From the NCBI GenBank assembly GCA_030248135.1, contig JASANC010002076.1, positions 48,969-112,968 on the forward strand: 64,000 nucleotides of DNA. The letters run 5' to 3'. Under the pieces are notes generated by a model. That model saw only the letters and a list, made by a program, of their open reading frames with translations. It did no database searches and was not told the DNA's origin. Positions 22,326-42,129 of this stretch are shown here, one piece after another. The position numbers were made by a program, and so were the translations under genes. The stretch comes from Theristus sp. LFF4_11 (lineage: Eukaryota > Nematoda > Chromadorea > Monhysterida > Xyalidae). How positions within the stretch are numbered: the first letter of the stretch is position 1; each line of letters begins with the position of its first letter.

Positions 22326-25300
22326 TCAGAAGTACACTTGTTTCGCGTCAGTGACCATCGATTCAGTTGGGCAATACGGACACTTCAACCTGAAACAAAA
22401 AAAGCTGAAAAGAATTTTTGAAAAAAAGCTCCGCTGACTGGCCTGTGCGCAGCGGCGAGCTTCGTGAGTGCGTCCTTTGAGATGACATGGCCGCAGGCGA
22501 GACGCATCGGTGGGTTCGCCTCTGTCGTTTGCTGTCGCAGAATGGGACACGTGAACACCGAGTGATACGTGGGGTGCTCCTCGCCGAGGTCAACTTCAAT
22601 CTGCAATAACTCGGAGTTTCGAATCGAGAGACAAGGAATGCGTGATAATGCCGGGACTCATGGACTGTCACTCTATTGGGGCGAAGGCATCGACACTCTT
22701 TCCATGCACCCCGACGCCAAACCTCAACCTTCGGCTTTAACCGGTGAAGGGGGTTGGGAGCAGCCAGCAATAACGAAACGGCCGACCGGCAGCTCGTCGG
22801 CGTGGTGCGCCCAGAGGCCGTGCACTTGTCGTGCCTCGATCACTTGGCGCAACGCGAGCAGCTGCGGCAGCGCACGACAGCCGGCGTCCAAGCTGAACAG
22901 TGATCAACGTTGAAATGCTGGTCACATTGGAAGCATCGTGTGACGTTCGTTTGGGGGGGTACAATTCCGGCCCGCTAATTCCGGCCTGAAGAATTCCGGC
23001 CCGCTCATTCCGGCCCGAAGAATTCCGGCCCGGAGAATTCCGGCCCGGAGAAGTTTCGCCAGCACGAACAATATTAAACCACACGAAGTGATTTTAATAA
23101 AATAAAAATATCGATGTTCACATCACATGTTACAGTGTATTTTCAATGATGTTCGTTCTGTTTGCTTTTTTGGAAAGTGAAACCTTTTGGGAAAAAGAAA
23201 CTACAAATACCGTAAATTTTTAAATTTTTTTTATCATGAACAGGATTTGTGACCATTTTACCTCATCAAAAAGGCTTGGCTTAGGATTAGGAACCTACAA
23301 CAAGTCACTGCAAGCAAGTTCTAAACAAAAATAAAAAAATCACTTGAGAATTTTTACCAAAAATCACTTCGTGTGGTTTAATATTGTTCTTGCTGGCGAA
23401 AATTCTCCGGGCCGGAATTCTTCGGGCCGGAATTCTTCGGGCCGCAATGAGCGGGCCGGAATTCTACGGGCCGGAATTTCGCGGGCCGGAATAGTACACG
23501 AGCCCGTTCGTTTTACATGGTGGTCAGCGGATTGTTGTAGGGCAGCTGCAGCACAGCGCACGCGTCACGCGCAAACTGGTCGCCGACGTTCATCCAGAGC
23601 GCGTCACTGCACAGATACTCGTAACGGGCGTGCGTGCGGAGGTCGCCCACGGAGTACAACAGTGCCCCCATCAGCGTTTGGATGTCTGCAAACGTGCTCA
23701 ATGTTGCTCGCAGACGAGTTCAAGCAGCACTGTCTCACTCAACACTGCGCCGGTGTCATGCAAAAAAGACAAAGTCTAGAGAGCTAAAGCGCCAAAGCGG
23801 AATAAATGCAACATCTGAAACGCCACCTCCATGACGCAAGTCTGCATGCCGCTTTTGTACGACAACGTTGAAGTGGTTGGGTGTGGCTCTACTTCAACCA
23901 CATGCAACTAGCTGATTGGTTCAACAATTGGAGCACAATGATTGGTCGTGCGCACCACTACACAGACAGAAACATGCTTTACGAAACTGCAGTCGCACCA
24001 GCCGAGTGTTTGTCGGCATACGGCTGCAGCAGTCTGATGGCCTGCAGCGCGTGGCGTCTGCTGTGCGCGTCTCGTCTCAACAGCAACTGTATCAGGTGCA
24101 ACCGTCGCACGTTGTACTCAAGGTCAGAGTTCTGCTTGCTCAGTTGCTCGCGGTTCTCGTTGCACCATCTGTGGGATAAGCTTGCACTCGAGTGAAATGG
24201 CTCTGATAAAAACGAGATAACGAAATATGTATTTTTGTGAGTTTTCAGAAAAAAACGCCTGGATAAGCAAGTTGTCTGAATTTCGCCCTGGCCAACAATG
24301 ACCTCATCTTCAGAATGAGCGGTAGTCTCATCAGTGATGTACCCCTTTGACAAGTACTCAATGATCAAACAAACGTGAACAAAGGTCAAAAGTGACATCA
24401 GCTCGCAACGCACTCCAATGCCAGCGACAAGTCGTGTGCTCGCAGTGAGTCCATGATTCGGTTGACGACCAGAAATTTCTCACGATCCTTGTTCAGACAC
24501 ACACCGCTTTCCTAAAAATAAGAAAATGTACATGATTCAAAAAAATTTGCAAACTTCACACACATAACTTTTTTTTCGACAAAAACTTTTGGATTCGCTT
24601 CGCAGCCATTCAGGGATACACAGCGACCGCAGGCCACCGAAACCGAAATCGCTGGTCCCCTCCAGACAGAGCGGAGCTTAGAGGATGTCACCCTCCTTGG
24701 CGAGCGTATTGGTTCCACGGGATGGTGAGTCGTCCGTTCCCCCAAACCCCGGATTTGGTACCTTCTGGTTTCCGGAATCAGTGGAGGCATGCGCTTCAAC
24801 GGCTGGTGCGTGCATTATTGAAAATGACTCGTTTCAGTCTCAAAAATCAACACAAGTGAACGAACGGCTTCCAATTTTTCAGCGACGTCCAACAATCCCT
24901 GACTGAGCAGTTTCTCAGCGATCAGCGTGTTGATGCGCGCTCGCTTGCTGGCGCGCTGCTCGTATTGCTCCTCTTTCCTGCAGATGCCACTCAGGTCAGT
25001 GGCGAATCCCTGCAAATGCAGTCGCACCTCACGGAACAAGGTTTCACGAAGCTGACTTTTTTTAACTCGTTGTGCAAAATCGTGTCGTCGAACCTTATCG
25101 ATTTCCTTGCCCACTTTCGACACGCTCGTGTGCATGTCGCGGTGCTCGGTCGAAATGCGGGCAACCAGCTGGCGCACCTTTTTCACGCAGTTCTCCCAAA
25201 TCATCACCCCAGTGACGCTCAGGTCTGTGTCGCCGCCGTACGAATCTGCACAAAAACAGCACTTGTGTAAGACACACACACCACCACGGTACACTCAGTG

Positions 25301-25630
25301 CACTGCGTCCCACAGCAGCGCTCAGTGTGGTACAACATTGGTGTGCTTGTGACAAAATGCACGCTAATTTAAGACCAAGGCCCCAGTGAACCTTTCTACT
25401 GGAAAACCGATAACAAATTCTCGGCTTTGTTCTTCCTGCCACCAAAACTGAGTTTCGATTGATTGCACTGTTCCCAACGTCACAGGCGCACCGTGTTGCA
25501 GCAGTTCGTTCTGCAGTGTCTCGATGTCTTTCAGCAACGCATCCAAATGAGCCGTGTGCGCTTCGTTGAAAGCATTGAATTTGTTCAAAACTCGATCGGT
25601 TGCACTGTCAACAGAAGACAACGCGTCCAT
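22326..25630 (-). CDS. RMND5: RMND5/Gid2-type RING E3 subunit of the CTLH complex (8 exons)
   Basis: Orthologue of RMND5A/B (yeast Gid2), one of the two RING-type subunits of the GID/CTLH ubiquitin ligase, acting in cytosol and nucleus. Exon model (minus): 25630-25408, 25245-24866, 24511-24414, 24168-23999, 23685-23517, 22892-22787, 22600-22443, 22389-22326; about 455 aa. The LisH/CTLH region reads [20 protein letters not shown]. It is followed by [20 protein letters not shown] and the CRA region ([20 protein letters not shown]). The C-terminal degenerate RING has [22 protein letters not shown] and LKCPYCP, ending AKQVYF as in the family. The exon 7/8 join needs either a GC donor (AG|GCCAGT), which restores the family spacing, or a small frame change. 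Intron 5 holds a complete 552-bp fold-back element. The exon 1 end is the least certain border. Confidence 0.9.
22953..23504. mobile_element. Fold-back element FB1 with 9-bp target duplication
   Basis: Both ends consist of tandem units built on GGGCCGGAATTC, arranged as inverted arrays (22970-23050 and 23400-23495). They continue into a further inverted stretch (AATATTAAACCACACGAAGTG and its inverse at about 23370). The element is flanked by the direct repeat CGTTCGTTT (22944-22952 and 23505-23513). The centre holds the inverted CCTAAT-containing segment shared with other copies. It sits in RMND5 intron 5, a few bases from the splice donor. There is no transposase, so it is non-autonomous. 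Confidence 0.85.
24690..24800 (+). repeat. SINE-tail-like fragment
   Basis: This contains GTCCGTTCCCCCAAACC then TTTGGTACCTTCTGGTTTCC. Related sequence occurs at 46205-46260, downstream of a tRNA-like head, and at 53105-53175. It is probably a truncated copy of that SINE, in RMND5 intron 2. Confidence 0.5.
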
Positions 25631-25869
25631 CTTGTCCACCTGACGAAATAATATGATACAAACACTGCAAACGGTTTCTAATTTCCATACCCGCCAAATT
25701 ACCCAGCTTTCCACTGAGATACCGAGCAATAACGGTTTATAAAAACAATCCATAATGTCACACCAGACGCTGCATCGATCACTTTTTATTTCGAAGGTTC
25801 TGTATTACAGATATCACTGCCATTAAAAAAATCACGGACTCAAAACATGAGCAACGACAAGCACAAGCT

Positions 25870-28800
25870 TTAATACAGAAATCTGCCATAATCGGTGATC
25901 AGATTTGACTTGCGAATCATCTCCCAGCATCGGCCCGCATATTGGTGCCTGGAAAAACACTGCAGGATAAAAATTCAACGAAGCAAGCTATTGCGCGAGC
26001 AAGAAAAGTGAGCAATTTCTTGACCACTGTTTTTCCGTGAACTTCTGCTGCTGCTCTGAGGCGAGGAAAGGCGCCCGTGGTTGGTGACGCACGAGACGAC
26101 GCAGCTCACGAACGAGCGACTCAAACGAGGGCAACGATTGCTCAAACGCGCACGCACGTCGCGCCTCTGAAAACAGCAACTAGAAACTGTGACGTCGCAA
26201 TTTTTCAAGAGCGTCTGCAAAACAACACAACACGAAACTGACGAACCGGAGGGCGAGTCATCAGATTTGTGCGAGCGAAGTTTCATATGGGACAGCGGGA
26301 AGTAGTTGACTTGCGCAAGCTCATCCACGAACGCACAGTACGGTGGCACTTTCGTGTGCGACAAAGAAATACCGGCTAAAATTCAGTTCGATCTAAATGT
26401 GATTTCACTTGTTGAGTTTCGAGTCTTGAGTTACCATGTGTTTGGTTGCGCGACTCAAATGCGTCTGCACGCGTTGATCGAAAATTAGGTAAATGCTTGA
26501 CGCGGTATTATAATTCAAAGCTGCCCACGTGACCAGGGCAATTTTCGAATTGTCGCTGCTACAAGCAAATTCTACGACCGACTCTACAAAACGGTGAGCG
26601 CACTTGTCACATTGTAATCACAGCCGTCGAGCATTCGCCTCAGCAAATCACACCGTGCCCGCACCACGTCTGGTTGGAAATCGTCAAATTTGCATCGTTG
26701 GTGAATGAATGCTGAATCAGCAAAACAATATAGTGAAGCTAATTTCGCGATTGTTTCACATGTCTGCAGTCATGTGGCGTGTCCTCGCTGGAACTGTCAC
26801 TCAATGACAATCAGGGCTGCTTTTTAACCGACTCACTGGTGCAAGCAACTAGTTCAAATGTGGTGTCAGACATACACAAATTCTAGAATACACCAATAGC
26901 ACCTGTTACAGAATGTGGCTGTGCTGCTTGTTTTGTTCGTGGAGTGCAACAATCGATCAGAAGTAAGACGTAGCTCACCAAGCACCGGCTGTCTGTCAGC
27001 CAGGAGCGCCAGATCCACTTGGTTGCCGTGTGCGGCCGTTGGACGCAAGGCAGAAGCCGAGCGCAACAACTGCAGCCAGTGCATGTCAACGAACCAATCA
27101 GTGCACAGCAGCAGCACGTGACACGTCTGCACCATGAACGTCAGCAGTTGCAACGACTGCAACAATCGACAATGGCTACACCTTCATTGAACACAACCAC
27201 CACCGCAAGTGTTCACAATCACGGTTCACCTCGATTTCGGCCGTGTTTTCGACGGTTTTGAAATCGTGCGCGTAGCGTCGGTCTGAGCGCAGCATGTCGT
27301 CGAGCACAGACAGCGACAGCAGAGCCTGCGACCATCGGCGCACTTCATTTTCTCTCTCAAGTTCAGCAAGATACAGCGAATCGCAGCCAACCTGACAGTC
27401 GAGCAGAATAGTGCGCGTGCGAGTGACGTGCACCTGGACGCCCACCGTTTGGTGTCTGCCCGTCTCTACGGACTCGCGAGAAGCCGGTCGGAAGATGTAC
27501 TGGCTGTGGTAAGAAAATGAGCAATTTGAATTTGCATTTCATGTTGGTTGACCGGAATGTAGGCAACTTGATTTGATTTTACAAAACTCGCATCAGCAAA
27601 CGTCAACCAGTCGCAAAGCCCACCGGAACATATCGAACGGTTCGTTGCCTGCAATCATGCTGATCAGTGTTGATTTTCCGGTGCCCTGCGGACCGACGAC
27701 CCCAATCACCAGGAACTCGGTGTTGTCGCCGCAGAATATCTGCGTGGAAAAAGAAACAGCGTGGTCGGTGTTGATGAGTTTCCAACAGCCGCAAAGTCGT
27801 CTTCGTACGTCTGGCATCGATGCTGGGTCGAGCCACTCCAGTCGATCGCTGATCATTTGCACGCCAACGTTCACGCTCGTGCGCTTGTCTTGAGCGCTCG
27901 TGCTCGTTTCAGTGCTCGCTTTCACCGCTGATTCCGGTGGTCTCGATGAACCTGAAATCGTTGCCATTGAGCAACGTGAAATCAACCGCTCACTATGCTG
28001 TTTGGAAGTGACCGACCTGCGGTGACAGCGACGCCAGCCGCAAACATCGACTGTGCTACCGGCTGCAGACGACTGCGAGTGGCAACGGTGGCGACGGCGA
28101 TCTGTGTTGGCGCCTGCTGCTCACTGCCGCTGCTCGATGGCTGATCGGAGGCTGAACAGAAACGGTGCTCGCTGTTGATTGGTCGTCGGCATGAGCAAGT
28201 CAAAGTCTGAGGAGCAATGAGAAACACAGCAATGTTGCGCAACCACAAACAAACACACAGCACACACACGCTGACGCGCGCGAGCTGCTGTGATGTGAAT
28301 GTTTGTGCGTCTGTTTGTTTGTCATTGTGCTATATTACTGTCTGCTATAACTGCACTGTCTTCAGACTAGGATTACACTGATAGTGAACTGGTTAGCTTG
28401 GGCATTTGAAACAACAGCCCAGAGGCAAGAGAAATCACGCTGTGCAAGTGCAACCGATTTGCCGTGACGATGATGCGACCAGCGAACGCACTGGAGACGA
28501 CGTTTGAGACGAAACGGCCGTTGCGTCGGGGGCGCCAATCGACGGAAACTCTTCTTCGGTTAATTTCTGGAAAAACAAGACAAAACCAGGGTCTGGTGAA
28601 GCAAACAAGTCATCCAAGAACTTCTCTCACAAAGCACCGTCTCATCTATGCAAACACGAGTGGATGCAAACAAAGAACAGCGCTGTGGTCATGTGCAAAC
28701 AGGCGACATGCATAGCGCCCGTGAACGCCATGCACAAACGCTGTCAGTGCTATGAATCACGCGACTTTGTTTTTCAGGCAATGTGCAAGTTATAATAAAC

Positions 28801-29363
28801 CATCTGAGACGTTGGTACATGTGCATTTGTGTTGTTCATGCGAGCATAGCACATAAACAACACCAGAACAGCCAGCACGCACACAACTCAGTGTCTGATT
28901 CCGATACAACGTTCCATGAATGAAATCAGGCTTCAGCTAAGCAACAAGGAACCAGCAGGCGCTTTTGAGCCACCGTGACAGCTGCGCTGCTCGATTGAAA
29001 GCAGCGCCAACTGAGTGAGCGTTATGACTGTATAAAAAGCACAAGATCTCAACACTGCGGTGGAGAGCACGTATGGCCTTTTTACGTTCAGTCGCCCACT
29101 TGTCTGGCGCACACTACCACCACACGCGAAACAACACCGAAAGTTAGCAAAGTTAACCACATTATTTGTCAACAATGTCAAAAGCCAATAAGCTGCCGGT
29201 TCAGTTTGTTTTGCGATTCTAAGTAAATTTCAATGACACAAACTGGCGGTGGTTTAGCGAGGATCGTTGGACGTGCTGCCGCTGCTTGTGCTGGCTGCCT
29301 GCCTTCACCAGCTCGTCGATCCCGCCGTGCGCCACGACGACGCTCTCGGTCGCGGTTGTTCAT
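25870..29363 (-). CDS. SMG9: SMG9 homologue, nonsense-mediated decay factor
   Basis: SMG9 binds SMG8 and restrains the SMG1 kinase in nonsense-mediated mRNA decay. The start ATG is at 29363, followed by an Arg-rich N-terminus (NNRDRERRRGARRDRR) and ILAKPP as in the family. Mapped exons (minus): 29363-29244, 28566-28480, 28206-28017, 27951-27809, 27739-27624, 27503-27230, 27156-26979. Several shorter C-terminal exons follow between 26830 and 25870. The G-fold starts at LVIGVVGPQGTGKSTLIS. YIFRPASRESVETGRHQT and SLQLLTFMVQTCHVLLL (CTDWFVD) match the conserved core. The C-terminus (PSFESLVRELR; AGRCWEMIRKSNLITDYGRF) is typical; the stop is at 25870. It lies head-to-tail between DHX15 (571 bases upstream) and RMND5 (239 bases downstream). 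Exon borders in 26200-26830 are approximate. Confidence 0.88.
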
Positions 29364-29934
29364 CACGGCGGGGCTGCTCGCTTGCACAATGCTAAGCTCT
29401 GCAATTGGGCAACCTGAGAACCTGCTGGTAAAACGGTAGTAAAAGTAATAAAAAACGAGCGCTCTGAATTCCAAAGACGGACAACACCTTTGTGGGATGG
29501 CGTGAACCCAATGCACACGGCTGTCAACAGCAGATAAATACAAGACCAGTGCTGATCTCACAAGTTTTATCGACAGCGTCACAGTGTATGAGAAAATGGT
29601 CTGAATTTACATTTTTTGTCTTCTGCCTGCGCAACGACACAAAACAACACACACAACAGAATCACATAAAAGAAGACAAGTCTGAGAGCGCATTTTTCTG
29701 TCTCCCAAAAAAAGTTTGTTGTATTCTGAAAAAAATAAGGAAATCACAAAGAACATGAACCAACATTCATTAACGACGACGCAATCAAAGTCAAGCAACA
29801 AAAATCCAGCTCCTACCAGCAACGTCGCAGAAACAAATCAAAATCACTGACAACACAGGAAAAAAGAAATTTAACGCCGACAAAATAGAATGGCGACCAC
29901 GTAGTTGCAGGTTCTTATTTCACAAGTCAGTGCA
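29364..29934. other. Intergenic region DHX15-SMG9
   Basis: 571 bases between the DHX15 stop and the SMG9 start, both on the minus strand. It must hold the DHX15 3' UTR and either an SMG9 promoter or, if the genes are co-transcribed, a trans-splice acceptor. No distinctive element was recognised. Confidence 0.4.
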
Positions 29935-37432
<7,498 letters not shown>

Positions 37433-37544
37433 TGTTGATTTTGGACTACAGGTTTGTTGTGCATATGCTGCAAAATGAAATGACAATTTTATCAAATCTA
37501 AACGACAAAGAATCAACATTTTATTTAACGTAATTGATCAATAA

Positions 37545-38322
37545 AAAGCAGTACCGTGGACGGGGGGGGGGTGGGGGTAGAGATGTCAAGAAAAAAAATT
37601 TTCTATTTTTTTTCTTTAAAAAAAAAAAAATTTTTTTAATTTTTTTTTTAAATGAAAGTTGTTCAGAATTTTTCAGGGAGTCCGAATATCACCATCTGAG
37701 GAGCCACCGACTTACCATATGACCCCCACTCATATGGGAGGAGGGTGAAAATTTCAGACTTGGTTTCGGCGACCCCATTTTCCCATCGACGACATCACGT
37801 CTCGTGTTTTGCCTCTCAATTCACCTCAAATAACATGGAAACAAGTTCCACAACAAACCGGTGTGATCATGCTGACGACACGAGGCGAAACAGCAACGAG
37901 CAACCAACGAAGTTACGCTTGCAGTGGCAGACAGTGCAATTTCCACCTTTCGAGATCCTGAAAAACGATGCGTACTCTGCTTCTATCTCACCTTAGCGAC
38001 ATCGGAATTTGTTGAACTAGCCTTTGCGACGCTCAAGTACTTCAATGCGCGAGTCGATCATCACTCACCAAGGCTGAAAACAGTCGATAAATCAATCCAG
38101 AATACCACCTGCAGCGTTGAAGACTAAGTGACAAGGTAAAGTCAAAGAAAATTTTTGTTGAACTTTCGAAAAATTATGCCAAAAACGGCATTTTCAGGGC
38201 ACATTAAAGAAAAAATTTCAAAAATTTTTAATAAAAAAAATAAAAAAATGCTCATTTTTTTTTTTACTTTTTTTTAAAAAAAAAATTAAAAAAAAATTTT
38301 TTTTTGACCCTTACATCTCTAG
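37545..38322 (+). repeat. Element Y, copy 2
   Basis: Starts after AGCAGTACCGTGGACGGGG with TAGAGATGTCAAG and ends at TTACATCTCTAGG. Its interior matches 40990-41757 in the same orientation and 16226-16990 inverted. It joins element Z directly through CTCTAGGTGGGGGGGTAC. An open frame at 37745-37996 is shared by the copies, but it has no recognisable domain and breaks in other copies. Confidence 0.8.
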
Positions 38323-38324
38323 GT

Positions 38325-40135
38325 GGGGGGGTACACCTAGGGTTAGGGGAAAAAATCCGGATTTTTTTTAAATTAAAAAAAAAAATTTTTAATTTTTTTT
38401 ACAAGTTAGGTTCGTTCGAAGCGCCTCGTCGAGCTGAGTTCATCTAGATTTTCAGAACGATCCGGGAAACTATAAGAGCGAAAATCGTGTTTTATTGAAA
38501 TTATGTCCATTTCATAGAGGGAAAGTTGCATTTTCAACAATAAAACAGGGCAATTTTTCACGTGTACTTGAATATTGAACCGTTCTTACAGTCTATCTCG
38601 CTAATATATGCAACTCGCTGATTGGTCGGCTCCTCACGCTCCGCACCTTTGGGAACGGGATTCAGAAAAAATCATGTTTTTCATTGTTCAACGGTTTGTT
38701 TTCATTTATTTCATGCCGAAAAAACATTCTAAATAAAAAACTACCAAATTCCAAAAATTTGCATTGGTCACAATGTCAAAAAAATGTCTTTTTTGGTTGA
38801 TTGACTGCGACGACGTCGTCTATGGTTTTTGGTTTACTTTTTGCCTTTAGGCATGAAAAGAGCGTGCCGCCGCTGGCCGCTACTGTGTGTCCGAAGCACA
38901 GAGAAGAAGAACGCAGCAGGTGACAGTATTTATTGACAATGTGAACAATCTTTGAACAACAATGAATGGACATGGCGCACCCAATGAATCAATTGTTAAA
39001 AGCGGGATGAAAACCGTCGAAATCGTTGAAAGCAAGTTTTGTTATTTTGTTTGTTTGTTTTAAATTTGTTTTGAACACGCAGCAGCGGCCAGCGGTACGT
39101 TTGAAAGCAAAAATTCTCGACGACGTCGTCGCCGTCAATCAACCAAAAAACTTCAGTTTACTAATTTTTTACCAATTCAAACGTTTGGAATTTTGTAGTT
39201 TTTGATTTAGAATTTTTTCGGCATGAAAAAAATGAAAAAAAACGCTGAACAACAAAAAAACATGATATTTTCTGAATCCCGTTCCCAGGGGTGCGGAGCG
39301 TGAGGAGCCGACCAATCAGCGAGTTGCATATATTAGCGAGATAGACTGTAGTGGTTCCTCTTTAGAAAATTACCAAAATTTGACTGTGTTCAAAAATTCC
39401 TGTTTGCTGTAGCTAAGTCGGCAACCCCTGTCGACCCGGTCGCCCCCCCCCCAAGACACTTACTTTCAGGTTCAACCAGCTATGCTATCTGCCACATGGC
39501 GAGAGCCCACTCTTCAAATCATCGTATCGAAAACACGTACCATGCATGATTTCGCGATCACGTTGCGGGCAACTGACAGACGCAAGTTTAACACGTTAGT
39601 TTAGCTCAGCACGCAAGTTTTAACATGTGGCCATGTTATCGGGTATCTGAAAAACGGTCGTGTGATGTGGTATTAACCAACATCTCCGCTCAAATTGTTT
39701 AACAATATATCGCACAACTCCATTGTAGACCTATAACATACGCCAATCAACAAGATATCATGTTCATCTCATGGCCTACCGACTGAAAAACATGTTCTAA
39801 GTTGCAAGAAAACGATTTCTGAAACGATATTTCAATTCAGTTAAGTCATTTCAACGCTAAAAATTGACTCTAGAAGTCATCCAAATCGAAAAACATGGAG
39901 TACGTCGGTCAAAATGACCAAATAATGACATTTACCTGAGCACACAAAGAAGTTGGGAAGAAAATTTGGTTTGAACTTTCAAAAAATTATGCCATAAATC
40001 GAATTTTCAGAGCAAAGTAGAAGAAAAATTTTTCAAATTTTTTTTTTAAGTTTAAAAAAAAATCCAAATTTAAAAAAAAAACGAAAAAAATAAAAAAAAA
40101 ATTTTCAAAGCCCATAACCCTAGGTACACCCCCCC
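38325..40135 (+). repeat. Element Z, copy 2 (carries a 760-bp insertion)
   Basis: The same element as 15175-16213 in the same direction. It opens with GTACACCTAGGGTTAGGGG and closes with CCCATAACCCTAGGTACAC. It is interrupted between 38589 and 39348 by an independent inverted-repeat element. Removing that insert restores near-identity to copy 1. Confidence 0.8.
38589..39348. mobile_element. TA-flanked inverted-repeat transposon, non-autonomous (760 bp)
   Basis: The ends are inverted repeats starting CAGTCTATCTCGCTAATATA, near-identical for about 60 bases and recognisable for about 230. The flanks are TA on both sides (38587-38588 and 39349-39350). The uninterrupted Z copy at 15433-15450 shows the empty site with one TA. 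The TA target fits Tc1/mariner-type elements. No transposase frame was found inside. The 155-bp element at 51725-51879 has closely related ends. Confidence 0.9.
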
Positions 40136-40360
40136 CCAGAGCACCAGAGACCGTCGGGTGGGCCTTTAACAAAACCACGGAGGCAACACGGAACACGGAG
40201 GCTGCACGCTTAACAAAACCACGGAGGCAACACGGAGGCTGCGTGCAGCTAAAGTGACCCATATTTTACATGCACACAACACGCTGCGCACCTTTAACAA
40301 AACCACGGAACACGGAGGCACGCGGATTTGGGGAGATTTGGGGACAGGACAAATCTGTCC
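40136..40360 (+). repeat. Short imperfect tandem units, TTTAACAAAACCACGGA
   Basis: The motif TTAACAAAACCACGGA occurs three times (about 40166, 40210 and 40293). Shortened ACACGGAGGC copies lie between them. It is noncoding. Confidence 0.7.
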
Positions 40361-40382
40361 CCGTCCAAAAAAAAATTATGTT

Positions 40383-40415
40383 TTTGTCAAATAAATAAAT
40401 AAATAAATAAATAAA
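40383..40415 (+). repeat. AAAT microsatellite
   Basis: About seven AAAT units in a row. Confidence 0.85.
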
Positions 40416-40439
40416 GGCGCAATAAAGCAAAGCAAAGGT

Positions 40440-40790
40440 AAATGTCAAAACTAGACTTCAAGGATTACGGTAGCTCTCCAATGGGTCTCGACACGATTTT
40501 TTAAAAACGTCCCTGATTGCCAGCAAAAGCTACTCTATTGGTGGACACCGTTCATATGATTGCAACAAACAGTCTTATGTTTGAAGTTCGGGCACACGGG
40601 TTACGGTAGCGGTAGTTTTGGGTCTTGACACGAAGTTGCTGAAAACTACTTTATTTGTTTCTTGCGAAGCGAATAACAGTTGAAACCATTTAGAAACATG
40701 CCGCATTATCACAGAACGCCAAAAGTCGGATTTTTAGGAGTACGGTAAGCTTGGGGTCTCGACACGATTTTTTTAAAACACCATAAATTG
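40440..40790 (+). repeat. Three degenerate tandem copies, unit about 120-150 bp
   Basis: Each unit contains TACGGTAGC- or TACGGTAAGC-like sequence followed by GGGTCTCGACACGATTTTTT. The three copies centre near 40480, 40620 and 40760. No coding frame was found. Confidence 0.65.
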
Positions 40791-40944
40791 GTGTTGTGTG
40801 TTTTTTCATAAATTTTTATTGCACACGAACCATTGTTGAATAAAACAAAAACTAATCATAAACGACACATCAGCGTGTTCCGGATGCTCTGCTGAGTTGA
40901 TTGAGCTATCGATCGTCGAAATCGGCCAAGGAAATCGTGATCTG

Positions 40945-41835
40945 GGCGACATAGTTGTTCTAGGGGAGGGGGGCTGGGGGGGGGGGGGCGCTAGAGATGT
41001 CAAGAAAAAAAAATTTCTATTTTTTTTTCTTTAAAAAAAAATTTTTTAATTTTTTTTTATTTTAAATTTTTTTTAAATGAAAGTTGTTCAGAATTTTTCA
41101 GGGAGTCCGAATATCACCATCTGAGGAGCCACCGACTTACCATGTGACCCCCACTCATATGGGAGGAGGGTGAAAATTTCAGACTTGGTTTCGGCGACCC
41201 CATTTTCCCACCCACCGACGACATCACGTCTCGTGTTTTGCCTCTCAATTCACCTCAAATAACACGGAAACAAGTTCAACAACAAACCGGTGTGATCATG
41301 CTGACGACACGAGGCGAAACAGCAACGAGCAACCAACGAAGTTACGCTTGCAGTGGCAGACAGTGCAATTTCGACCTTTCGAGATCCTGAAAAACGATGC
41401 GTAAATGTGAGTTCTCTGCTTCTATCTCACCTTAGCGGCATCGGAATTTGTTGAACTAGCCTTTGCGACGCTCAAGTACTTCAATGCGCGAGTCGATCAT
41501 CACTCACCAAGGCTGAAAACAGTCGATAAATCAATCCAGAATACCACCTGCAGCGTTGAAGACTAAGTGACAAGGTAAAGTCAAAGAAAATTTTTGTTGA
41601 ACTTTCGAAAAATTATGCCAAAAACGGCATTTTCAAGGCACATTAAAGAAAAAATTTCAAAAATTTTTAATGCAAAAAAAATAAAAAAATTGCTCATTTT
41701 TTTTACTTTTTTTAAAAAAAATTAAAAAAAACTTTTTTTTGACCCTTACATCTCTAGGGGGCGCCCCCCCCCCAATTTTTTTTCGAATATATTTATCTGA
41801 GAAAGTTTTTCGGCTCAGTTATTTTCTAAAAAATG
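40945..41835 (+). repeat. Element X copy 4, interrupted by element Y copy 3
   Basis: X begins with CATAGTTGTTCTAGGGG at about 40950. Shortly inside its G run, element Y starts (TAGAGATGTCAAG, about 40990) and runs to TTACATCTCTAG (about 41757). X sequence then resumes with GGGGCGCCCCCCC and TCGGCTCAGTTATTTTCTA before breaking off. This is a clear nested insertion of Y into X. Confidence 0.8.
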
Positions 41836-42129
41836 TTCAATGTTCAGCGTTTATTTCCACACGCTACGCAGCATCAACAGCAAAAAAAATTTGAACACTG
41901 CGCTCAACCGATTTCTCCACGTGAAAATGGATGGAACTAATGGAAGCCAAACTCCGTCGCCGGCTTTCTGTCTGACTTTTCATCCAAACCACGTGCAGAA
42001 AAAAACAGTTAACCAGCCCTTCGACGCCCACATACATGGCTCTTAAAAAACAAAAAAAAGAAGTGTCATTCGCTTTTCTGGAGTTGACGATCATAAATCA
42101 ATGCCGTTTTTTTTATTTTAGTGCTAAAT

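Noticed and set aside
23390..23510. CRISPR-like array
   Set aside because: Repeats are 12-14 bp with almost no spacers, occur as an inverted pair, and the genome is clearly eukaryotic.
37745..37996. Conserved open frame in element Y as a transposase or host gene
   Set aside because: The frame is conserved because the repeat copies are young. It has no recognisable domain, and start/stop positions differ between copies.
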